This document shows positions 57,712 through 64,000 of a stretch of 64,000 nt of DNA, one piece after another. The first letter of the stretch is position 1. Every line of letters starts with the position of its first letter. This DNA is from Sulfuritalea hydrogenivorans sk43H. Its GTDB lineage: Bacteria; Pseudomonadota; Gammaproteobacteria; Burkholderiales; Rhodocyclaceae. The stretch covers positions 992,001 to 1,056,000 of the forward strand of contig NZ_AP012547.1 in the NCBI RefSeq assembly GCF_000828635.1, given 5' to 3'. The position numbers and the translations under genes are program-made. The notes beneath the pieces are model-generated. The model did no database searches and was not told the origin of the DNA. It saw only the letters and a list, made by a program, of their open reading frames with translations.

Positions 57712-58959
57712 ATGCCTTCGCCATATGCTCCCGAGACCCTTTGGCGCGACGGCAACTACCGCCGCCTCTGGTTCTCGCTGCTGATCAGCGCCTTCGCCGG
57801 GCAAATCGGCGCGCTTGCGCTGTCCCTGACGGCGGCCGAGGTGCTGCGCGCGACGCCGACCCAGATCGGCATTCTCGGTTCGATGGGCACCCTTCCCTTC
57901 GTATTGTTCATGCTGCCCGCCGGCGTGGTGCTCGACCGGATTCGCAAGCTGCCCGCCTACCTGTTCGGCGAGGTGGTGATGAGCCTGATGTTCCTGTGCA
58001 TTCCGGTCGCGATGGTGCTGGATCGCCTCGACATGGGGCTGCTGTATGCCGTCGCCTTCGTCGGGGCATGCGTTTCCGTGGTCTCCGGCACCGCCGGGCA
58101 GATCGTGCTGACGCAGCTGGTGCGTCGCGGGGAACTGATCGAAGCCCACGGCCGCAACCGCATGGCCCAGGCGTTCGCCGAAATCGCCGGGCCGGGCCTG
58201 GCCGGGATGCTGATAAAGCTGGTCGGCTTCCCGCTGGCGATTTTGCTGAACTGCGGCCTGATGCTCTGGAGCGCGGTCGTGCTGCGCGGCCTGCGCGTCG
58301 ACGACCAACCCGCCGCAACGCGGCCGGCGGGGTTCTGGCCCGAGCTGCTCGAAGGGATTCGATTCGTCCGGCATGACCGCCTGTTGCTGACGATGGCCTT
58401 GTCGGTCGGCGGCTGGCAGGTTTTCCAGACCGGCGCGATGGTGACCCAGGTCCTGTTCGCCACGCGCGAGCTGGGCTTGAGCGCGATGGCCTTCGGCTTT
58501 TGCCTGGCCGGGGCCGGCGTCGGCACCGTCGTCGCCGGTGCGTGGGGGCATCGCCTGGCGGCGCGCATCGGCCCCGGACCGTCGATGATCGTCGGCATGG
58601 CCGCCAGCGGCATCGGCTGGCTGCAACTGGCGCTGGCGCCCGGCGGCGGGCTCGGGGTGGTTGCGTTCGTCGTGATGCTGGTCTGCCTCGGCGGCAGTGT
58701 CGTGCTGATTTTCAGCAACCTGCTGGCGCTGCGCCAGGCGGTTACGCCGGCGCCGCTGCTGGCCCGCATGACCAGCACCATGCGCTGGCTGACGCTGTTT
58801 CCGGCCTGGCCGGGCGCCTTGCTCGGCGGCGTGCTGGCCGAGCGCTTCGGCCTGCGCTTCCCGCTGCTGGTCGGCGGGCTCGGCGCGATCCTGCTCGCCG
58901 TACTGCTGTGGCGCTTCTCGCCGCTGCGCTCGGTCAGGCAACTGGGTGCCGCCGCCTGA
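57712..58959 (+). CDS. MFS transporter (EntS-like group)
   Basis: 415 residues, twelve membrane helices. It opens WRDGNYRRLWFSLLISAFAGQIGALALSLTAAEVLRATP, split by the first loop, and has the MFS motif LDRIRKLPAYLFGEVVMSL. This group includes enterobactin exporter EntS and other drug or siderophore exporters; the substrate is unknown here. Followed by the convergent FAH gene two bases away. Confidence 0.88.
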   Translation: MPSPYAPETLWRDGNYRRLWFSLLISAFAGQIGALALSLTAAEVLRATPTQIGILGSMGTLPFVLFMLPAGVVLDRIRKLPAYLFGEVVMSLMFLCIPVAMVLDRLDMGLLYAVAFVGACVSVVSGTAGQIVLTQLVRRGELIEAHGRNRMAQAFAEIAGPGLAGMLIKLVGFPLAILLNCGLMLWSAVVLRGLRVDDQPAATRPAGFWPELLEGIRFVRHDRLLLTMALSVGGWQVFQTGAMVTQVLFATRELGLSAMAFGFCLAGAGVGTVVAGAWGHRLAARIGPGPSMIVGMAASGIGWLQLALAPGGGLGVVAFVVMLVCLGGSVVLIFSNLLALRQAVTPAPLLARMTSTMRWLTLFPAWPGALLGGVLAERFGLRFPLLVGGLGAILLAVLLWRFSPLRSVRQLGAAA

Positions 58960-58961
58960 TC

Positions 58962-59729
58962 TCAGGCGAAGCGATTGACCAGCCGGCCGACGCCGTCGAT
59001 CGCCACCTCGACCGTATCGCCCTCGCGCAATTCTCCGGCGCCCACCGAGGTGCCGCAGGCGATGATGTCGCCGGCTTCGAGCGTCATGTCGTGCGAGATG
59101 CGGCTGACGATTTCGGCCGGCGAGAAGAACATGTCGCTCACCGGGTAGTCCTGCCGTTCTTCGCCTGAAACGATGGCGCGCACGCGCAGGGCGGCCGGGT
59201 CGATGTCGGTGGCGATGACCGGGCCGAAGGGGCCGAAGCTGTCGAAGCTCTTGGCGCGCGTCCAATGCACGAAGGCCGGATCGAGGCGCATCAGGTCGCG
59301 CGCGGTGACGTCGTTGACGCAGGTGTAGCCGAAGATCGCGGCCGGCGCGTCGGCCGGTGCGATGGCGCTGGCGCGGCGGCCGATGACGATGCCGAGCTCG
59401 GCTTCGAACACCACCATGCCGCCGTAGCCCGCCGGGCGGCGGATGGTTTCGCCGTGGGCGGCGAAGCAGGTGCCGGCCTTGAGGAAGTAGAGCGGATGCG
59501 CGGGGCGTTGCAGGCCTTCCTTCGCCGCGCGCTCGTGGAAGTTGTTCCACAGGCCGAGCATCTTGCCCGGTTTGCAGGGCGTCAGCAGGCGTACCTCGGC
59601 CAGCGCGAAGCGCTGCGCGGTTTGTTGCGGATGATCGAACATGTCGCCGCGCCAGGCGGTGACGGTGTCGCCGTCGAGGGTGCCGAAATGTTCCGCGCCC
59701 GCGGCTTCGAATCGCAGCCAGAGTGCCAT
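58962..59729 (-). CDS. Fumarylacetoacetate hydrolase (FAH) family protein
   Basis: 255 residues from the ATG at 59729. The C-terminal FAH fold is clear: EAELGIVIGRRASAIAP with two metal ligands in F-E-A-E-L-G, YTCVNDVTARDLMR with the third (Asp), KSFDSFGPFGPVIAT and GDIIACGTSVGAG. Reactions in this family include hydrolysis of fumarylpyruvate or acylpyruvates and 2-oxo-hept-3-ene-dioate steps; the exact substrate cannot be assigned. The N-terminal 50 residues form the usual small cap. Confidence 0.92.
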   Translation of the reverse strand: MALWLRFEAAGAEHFGTLDGDTVTAWRGDMFDHPQQTAQRFALAEVRLLTPCKPGKMLGLWNNFHERAAKEGLQRPAHPLYFLKAGTCFAAHGETIRRPAGYGGMVVFEAELGIVIGRRASAIAPADAPAAIFGYTCVNDVTARDLMRLDPAFVHWTRAKSFDSFGPFGPVIATDIDPAALRVRAIVSGEERQDYPVSDMFFSPAEIVSRISHDMTLEAGDIIACGTSVGAGELREGDTVEVAIDGVGRLVNRFA

Positions 59730-59734
59730 GGCGT

Positions 59735-60193
59735 TCAGCCGCTTTCCCGCGCCCGCTGCTTGGCGGCGACGTAGTCGGCGTGCGGGACGTAGAGCAGGTC
59801 GGCAATCTTGCGCATGAAGTGCTGCTCGTGGGCGTCGAGGTGGCCGTCGGCATACGCCACCTGCCACAGGTATTCGACGACCTGGATTTTCTGCCCGGCG
59901 CTGAAGTTCTTGTTGATGAGCGAGGTGAACTGGAAGTAGTCGGTTGCCTGGCGCGCCTCGTCCGCCGCCAGCACCAGGAGCGTTTCGACGTCTTCGGCGC
60001 GAAGCCCGAAGCGGCCCTGCAACAGCTTCGTCACGGCCGCCGTTTCCTCGGCGGTGACGGCGCTGTCCATGCGCATCATTTCCAGCAGCAGCGCCGCCGT
60101 GGCGAGCTGCAGTGCATGTTGCGACGCGGCGCCAGGCTCCTTGGCGCCCGGTTCGATCATCTGGGTGAAGAAGTTCCTGATGCCGGCAATCAT
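59735..60193 (-). CDS. TerB-family protein
   Basis: 152 residues, all helix. The TerB/YjgA-like core has LATAALLLEMMRMDSAVTAEE, EYLWQVAYADGHLDAHEQHFM and RKIADLLYVPHADY; the acidic pairs D-x-x-x-x-x-E-E and D-G-x-L-D-x-x-E are the likely metal sites. Function unknown; found in many proteobacteria next to secreted or envelope proteins. Overlaps the upstream gene by four bases. Confidence 0.88.
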   Translation of the reverse strand: MIAGIRNFFTQMIEPGAKEPGAASQHALQLATAALLLEMMRMDSAVTAEETAAVTKLLQGRFGLRAEDVETLLVLAADEARQATDYFQFTSLINKNFSAGQKIQVVEYLWQVAYADGHLDAHEQHFMRKIADLLYVPHADYVAAKQRARESG

Positions 60194-60537
60194 GATGCTT
60201 TCTGTTTCCGGGCCTTCTTTTTCTTCTTCCGCGGCTGTTCGTCGCGCAGGCATTTTTTGAGTTCCTTGCCGGTCTTGCCCTTGCAGACTTCCTTGGCCTT
60301 TTGCGCCGCTTCGCAGCGCTGCGGGTTTTGCGCCTTGCTGCAATCCACCGGCGGAATGCTGGCGTCGAGGCAGGCGCGTTTTTCGGCGCCGCGCTTCTCG
60401 CCGCAGCTCTTCAGGGCGGCCTGGCGCGCTTCGCAGCGGGCCGGGTCGCGCGCCTTGGCGCAGTAGTCGATTGCGGACTGGGCGAAGGCGGGCAGGGCGA
60501 GCAGGGTGCCCGCGGCCAGCATCAGCAATTTCTTCAT
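60190..60537 (-). CDS. Small secreted Cys-rich basic protein
   Basis: 115 residues from the ATG at 60537. A signal peptide (MKKLLMLAAGTLLALPAFAQ) leads a mature part with seven regularly spaced Cys (DYCAKARDPARCEARQAALK, SCGEKRGAEKRACLDAS, VDCSKAQNPQRCEAAQKAK, VCKGKTGKELKKCLRD), suggesting three disulfide-linked helical hairpins. The tail is a run of Lys and Arg. It resembles unnamed periplasmic proteins of betaproteobacteria; function unknown. Coupled to TerB by ATGA. Confidence 0.85.
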   Translation of the reverse strand: MKKLLMLAAGTLLALPAFAQSAIDYCAKARDPARCEARQAALKSCGEKRGAEKRACLDASIPPVDCSKAQNPQRCEAAQKAKEVCKGKTGKELKKCLRDEQPRKKKKKARKQKAS

Positions 60538-60620
60538 GCGGTATCTCCCGGTGTCTCGAATGAAATTGGAGCCGGGATAATACCCCGGCATTGAGGCCAA
60601 GCCGGCTGTCGGCTATAGTT

Positions 60621-60642
60621 CGCCGTGTCACCAGCGCCGACT
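60621..60642 (-). repeat. 22-bp dispersed repeat, copy 10 (at the PilB-like start)
   Basis: On the minus strand AGTCGGCGCTGGTG, AC, ACGGCG; one fixed position differs. It ends seven bases before the ATPase ATG, so the repeat takes up the ribosome-site region. Confidence 0.82.
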
Positions 60643-60649
60643 TTCCGCC

Positions 60650-62437
60650 ATGAACCACGCTTCGCACAAGGAACACCGCCTGACTCTGCCTGAAACCGTC
60701 GATGCCCTCGTCGCCGATGGCCTGGTCGATGCCGAAGAAGCCGCCCGCTTCAAGCAGGAGCGGCGCTACTACAAGGGCGAGGTGCATCCCCTGATCGCGA
60801 TTGCCGAGCAGCGCTGGAAATCGTTGCAGCCGCCGCACCGCGTGCTCGACCTGGACGGCCTGACGCAATGGCTGGCGAAGTGGTCCGGGCTCGACTACTT
60901 CCACATCGATCCGCTGAAGATCAATTTTTCGGCCGTGACGGAGGTGATGAGCAACTCCTACGCGACGCGCTACCGCATCCTGCCGGTCGAGGTGAAGTCG
61001 CACGAGGTGGTGATCGCCACCGCCGAGCCCTTCCAGCGGGCGTGGGAGGCGGAGATGCTGCCAATCCTGCGCAAGGACATCCGCCGCGTCATCAGCAGCC
61101 CGGACGACATCACGCGCTACCAGGTGGAGTTCTACAACCTGGCCAAGTCGATCAAGGGCGCGCTGGGCAAGGGCGACGTCACCGGCGGCGCCGCGAACTT
61201 CGAACAACTGGTGGAGCTGGGCAAGGGCAACAAGCAGTTCGACGCCAACGACCAGCACATCGTCACCATCGTCGATTGGCTCTGGCAATACGCCTTCGAG
61301 CAGCGCGCCTCGGACATCCACGTCGAGCCGCGGCGCGACCTGGGCATCGTGCGCTTCCGCATCGACGGCGTGTTGCATCAGGTGTATCAGATGCCGATGG
61401 CGGTGCTCAACGCCATGACCAGCCGCATCAAGATCCTCGGCCGCATGGACGTGGTGGAAAAGCGCCGCCCGCAGGACGGCCGTATCAAGACGCGCACCCA
61501 GGACGGGCAGGAGGTCGAACTGCGCCTGTCGACGCTGCCGACGGCCTTCGGCGAAAAGCTGGTGATGCGGATTTTCGATCCGGAAGTACTGGTCCGCGAT
61601 TTCTCCGAACTCGGTTTCGCCGACGACGAAGCGAAGACCTGGCACAGCATGTCCGCCCAGCCCAACGGCATCATCCTGGTGACGGGCCCGACCGGCAGCG
61701 GCAAGACGGTGACGCTGTACTCGACGCTGAAGCAGCTGGCGACGCCCGAGGTGAATGTCTGCACGCTGGAAGACCCGATCGAAATGGTCGAGGCCGCCTT
61801 CAACCAGGTGCAGATCCTGCCCGACATCGGCATGGGCTTTGCGGAAGGCATCCGCTCGCTGATGCGCCAGGACCCGGACATCATCATGGTCGGCGAAATC
61901 CGCGACCTGGAAACCGCCGACATGGCGATCCAGGCCGCGCTGACCGGCCACCTGGTGCTGTCGACCCTGCACACCAACGACGCGCCATCGGCGATGACGC
62001 GGCTGATCGATCTGGGCGTGCCGCCCTACCTGCTGTCGGCGACCGTGCTCGGCGTCATGGCGCAGCGCCTGGTGCGCACGCTGTGCCCGCATTGCAAGCA
62101 GCCCGGCGGCCTGCGCGCCGAGGACGAAGCGGCATGGACGGCGCTGGTGGCGCCCTGGAAATCCAGCATGCCGACGCAGATCTATCGTCCCGTGGGCTGC
62201 CTCGAATGCCGCATGACCGGCTACAAGGGACGCATCGGCATCTACGAGATCATGCCGATGTCGCTCGACATCAAGAAGCTGGTGGCCGGCGGCGTCGAGT
62301 TGTCGAAGCTGCGCGAGCAGGCCATGCGCGAAGGCATGAAGCCGCTGCGCATCGCCGGCGCCAAGAAGGTCGCGGCGGGGCTGACCACGATTGAGGAAAT
62401 CATCAAGGTCGCGCCGCCGATGTTCGACGCGGGCTGA
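60650..62437 (+). CDS. GspE/PilB-family secretion or pilus assembly ATPase
   Basis: 595 residues. N-terminal GSPII_E_N-like domain (about 60-180), then the ATPase: Walker A GPTGSGKT in ILVTGPTGSGKTVTLYST, Asp box, Walker B IIMVGEIRDLETADMA and His box ALTGHLVLSTLHTNDAPSA. A four-Cys zinc site is present (CPHCKQPG and CLECRMTGYKG), as in PilB and GspE. No pilus or type II secretion genes adjoin, so it could serve MSHA, type IV pili or T2SS elsewhere. A dispersed-repeat copy sits seven bases before the ATG, leaving no normal ribosome site. Confidence 0.9.
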   Translation: MNHASHKEHRLTLPETVDALVADGLVDAEEAARFKQERRYYKGEVHPLIAIAEQRWKSLQPPHRVLDLDGLTQWLAKWSGLDYFHIDPLKINFSAVTEVMSNSYATRYRILPVEVKSHEVVIATAEPFQRAWEAEMLPILRKDIRRVISSPDDITRYQVEFYNLAKSIKGALGKGDVTGGAANFEQLVELGKGNKQFDANDQHIVTIVDWLWQYAFEQRASDIHVEPRRDLGIVRFRIDGVLHQVYQMPMAVLNAMTSRIKILGRMDVVEKRRPQDGRIKTRTQDGQEVELRLSTLPTAFGEKLVMRIFDPEVLVRDFSELGFADDEAKTWHSMSAQPNGIILVTGPTGSGKTVTLYSTLKQLATPEVNVCTLEDPIEMVEAAFNQVQILPDIGMGFAEGIRSLMRQDPDIIMVGEIRDLETADMAIQAALTGHLVLSTLHTNDAPSAMTRLIDLGVPPYLLSATVLGVMAQRLVRTLCPHCKQPGGLRAEDEAAWTALVAPWKSSMPTQIYRPVGCLECRMTGYKGRIGIYEIMPMSLDIKKLVAGGVELSKLREQAMREGMKPLRIAGAKKVAAGLTTIEEIIKVAPPMFDAG

Positions 62438-62468
62438 TCACCTCGGTCGGCGGAACGGGTATTCTGAA

Positions 62469-62490
62469 AGTCGGCGCTGGCGGGACGGCG
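62469..62490 (+). repeat. 22-bp dispersed repeat, copy 11
   Basis: AGTCGGCGCTGGCG, GG, ACGGCG; all fixed positions match. Intergenic, 32 bp after the ATPase stop. Confidence 0.85.
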
Positions 62491-62523
62491 GGAGCCGGCT
62501 AGACAGAGTCAAAATTGGCTTGA

Positions 62524-62952
62524 CTATTCACCCAAGTGTGCTGTCAGGAACAGTGATTTTTCCAATGAAGAAAAGAAGTCCTGATATGCCTTGGGGTCTT
62601 CGATCGGCTGGATGTTCAACTGACCGTTTGCACGGACCGCCATTTGTGTGTTGCCTTTAGGCCTTACTGATACTGTCATCCGAATTGCAAGTTGTTGTTG
62701 ATATTTTGTCCCGCTGACGGTTCCGAGCATCATGTCAGCACGCTCAACAACGAAAGAAAGGTCTTGCAGAGTGCTAATGACTCCACGCATAACCTTCTCT
62801 TTGTCAGCCGTATCGAATAGCCTAGTCTGGTAGCTACGCTTCTGTAGTTGAGACTGGTCGCTTGAATCGAGGACACGTTCCTTCATGGTGGCGTTGCATC
62901 CACCAAGAAATATGGCAGCGGTAATGACGGTCAGTGCGGCAGGATGTTTCAT
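62524..62952 (-). CDS. Putative lipoprotein, paralog of the next gene
   Basis: 142 residues. Signal peptide with lipobox FLGGC (Cys at about residue 19). The mature part has RSYQTRLFDTADKEKVMRGV, ISTLQDLSFVVERADMMLGT and ends with a SLFLTAHL segment. It aligns along its length with the protein encoded at 62949 (TRLFDTADKE with TRRYDGAKEE; STLQDLSFVVERADMMLGTV with NVLQDLGYTLDNSETKLGVL). Lower GC and many rare-looking codons set the three lipoprotein genes apart. Overlaps its upstream neighbour by four bases. Confidence 0.82.
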   Translation of the reverse strand: MKHPAALTVITAAIFLGGCNATMKERVLDSSDQSQLQKRSYQTRLFDTADKEKVMRGVISTLQDLSFVVERADMMLGTVSGTKYQQQLAIRMTVSVRPKGNTQMAVRANGQLNIQPIEDPKAYQDFFSSLEKSLFLTAHLGE

Positions 62953-63488
62953 ATCTTTTGCGCCTCCAGAAAGATCGATTTGGATAGCTTCTCAAAAAAA
63001 CCTTCGTAGAGTTCGTTATCGCTCAGGGTCTCCGCAAACAGGCTGTTATCAGTTCGTCGAACTACGCGCTGGAACGTGATTCTTACGAAGTGGCTATCGG
63101 TTGGGGCAGTTTCTTTTGTTGCTTGTAGGGGCCTAACCACTAGCGAAACGCGGATGGTCTGGTCTTTGCTGACAGGTGTAGCGCCGCCACCGAGGAGGGC
63201 GATAATTATCGCTGCTGCGACTTCTCCACCATGCGTCGCATCACGCTGCTTGCTCGCTGTGAGTACCCCAAGTTTTGTTTCAGAGTTGTCAAGCGTATAG
63301 CCCAAGTCCTGTAGAACGTTAGAGGATGCGACTAGGATGCTTTCTTCCTTGGCGCCGTCATATCGACGTGTTTCAATTTGACGTCGTGCCAATTGCTCTG
63401 GCGTCACGACAAACGCATTGGGTGGCAAAGTAACGCAGCCGGATAGCAGTACTGATATTGCTATAACGCAACCCAGAAGACGTCTCAT
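62949..63488 (-). CDS. Putative lipoprotein
   Basis: 179 residues from the ATG at 63488. Signal peptide with lipobox LLSGC. Paralogous to the 62524 gene in its RQIETRRYDGAKEE and VLQDLGYTLDN region, but with an extra hydrophobic Gly/Ala stretch (GGEVAAAIIIALLGGGATP) that may dip into the outer membrane. It ends SKSIFLEAQKI like its paralog. One base separates it from the gene before it. Function unknown to me. Confidence 0.82.
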   Translation of the reverse strand: MRRLLGCVIAISVLLSGCVTLPPNAFVVTPEQLARRQIETRRYDGAKEESILVASSNVLQDLGYTLDNSETKLGVLTASKQRDATHGGEVAAAIIIALLGGGATPVSKDQTIRVSLVVRPLQATKETAPTDSHFVRITFQRVVRRTDNSLFAETLSDNELYEGFFEKLSKSIFLEAQKI

Positions 63489-63489
63489 G

Positions 63490-63942
63490 TCAGAACCTCG
63501 ACGTATGGTAAGCAAAGTCCCGTACTTTGCTAGTTTTGTCAAACTTGATAATCACCGTCAGTGTTCGTTGACTAGTCGATGAAGCACCTGCACTAGAACT
63601 CCCTCCTCCACCGAGACCGCCTGCGGCACCATGACCAAAACCGAAGATCAACGCGTTAACACCACCACTGCTGCCTGAATAAACTCTTTCAGTAGCGATC
63701 TTGTCGTAAACCCAGACTTCTCTGCGCTCATCATCAGTGCTGATCATGTTTGGTGACCCAAGGACAGAAACAACATCGGCGCCGCTCATGCCGATACGGA
63801 TTTCTTTCTGAACCACACCAACAGTCAATCGATCGCCCGTATCGTCCTGAACAGCCCTTCGGTGTTCTCCTGCCGTTTGACAGCCGCTGGCTAACAGGGC
63901 AACAAATGCTGTGAGAATGATATTGATGACAAAACGGTTCAT
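63490..63942 (-). CDS. Putative lipoprotein with SmpA/BamE-like domain
   Basis: 150 residues from the ATG at 63942 (RBS AAGGAA). Signal peptide with lipobox LLASGC. The middle IRIGMSGADVVSVLGSPNMI then DERREVWVYDKI is the SmpA/BamE-like pattern (G-M-x-x-x-x-V-x-x-x-L-G-x-P). A Gly/Ser-rich stretch (FGFGHGAAGGLGGGGSSSAG) follows, then an amphipathic strand (RTLTVIIKFDKT). First of three coupled lipoprotein genes; the set probably forms one envelope complex. Confidence 0.85.
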   Translation of the reverse strand: MNRFVINIILTAFVALLASGCQTAGEHRRAVQDDTGDRLTVGVVQKEIRIGMSGADVVSVLGSPNMISTDDERREVWVYDKIATERVYSGSSGGVNALIFGFGHGAAGGLGGGGSSSAGASSTSQRTLTVIIKFDKTSKVRDFAYHTSRF

Positions 63943-64000
63943 GGCGAAATTTCCTTGTTGGTTTTTTACTGCTGGCGAATTGCTCTCTTGAATCGGAGCG

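Noticed and set aside
57568-59853. 761-codon minus-strand frame spanning the MFS and FAH genes
   Set aside because: Crosses two well-supported genes on different strands and has the Arg/Ala-rich composition typical of shadow frames.

Overview
The window looks like a piece of a betaproteobacterial chromosome, most likely Rhodocyclales-like. This is inferred from high GC, gene content and gene order, not from a marker gene. No rRNA, tRNA, CRISPR array or recognisable insertion sequence was seen. The organism is motile, assimilates nitrate, and carries nitric-oxide and sulfur response genes typical of a denitrifier.

Layout. 1-6.9 kb: late flagellar genes on the minus strand (fliK-like, fliT, fliS, fliD, flaG and two flagellins), with a near-perfect sigma-28 promoter before the first flagellin and two clear terminators. 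7-12.5 kb: housekeeping genes (MFS transporter, greB, heme A synthase, moaC, BepA-type protease). 12.5-15.6 kb: a NorQ/NorD (or CbbQ/CbbO) chaperone pair. 15.7-17.4 kb: methyltransferase, ArsR-rhodanese fusion and DsrE protein behind an inverted-repeat operator. 17.4-23 kb: a seven-gene minus-strand operon (DUF59, DUF2249, 12-TM membrane protein, ferredoxin reductase, hemerythrin, CcoG, DUF3079) facing nsrR, with a matched pair of 23-bp candidate NsrR sites between them. 23-24.2 kb: MarR regulator facing a DsrC-like protein. 24.3-34.8 kb: a ten-gene glycan-modification locus. It combines a TPR-GT41 glycosyltransferase with a sugar aminotransferase, a formyltransferase, an amino-acid-activating adenylation enzyme, a carrier protein, an SDR and a WbqC protein. 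34.9-44.5 kb: nitrate assimilation (nasT, nrtABC, nirBD, nasA), with a folded leader RNA before nrtA and an apparent one-base frameshift in nasA. 44.6-52 kb: an FHA/zinc-ribbon protein facing a Ser/Thr kinase with a cNMP-binding domain, then htpG, a DNA glycosylase and glycogen phosphorylase. 52-54 kb: a patch of accessory genes (PIN protein, TumE/TumA-like pair, decayed GNAT). 54-62.4 kb: a hybrid kinase with a heme-type sensor, MFS, FAH-family, TerB, a Cys-rich secreted protein and a GspE/PilB ATPase. 62.5-64 kb: three small lipoproteins, two of them paralogous.

Two things run through the window as a whole. One is a 22-bp dispersed repeat (AGTCGGCGCTGGCG, two variable bases, ACGGCG) present about eleven times. 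Four copies lie inside unrelated genes in four different reading registers. The other is a larger inverted repeat built of CGCAGATT units, sitting directly before norD and nasA.

The most system-like novelty is the glycan locus. It has no polysaccharide polymerase or export genes, which fits modification of a protein such as the flagellins encoded about 17 kb away. That link is inference.
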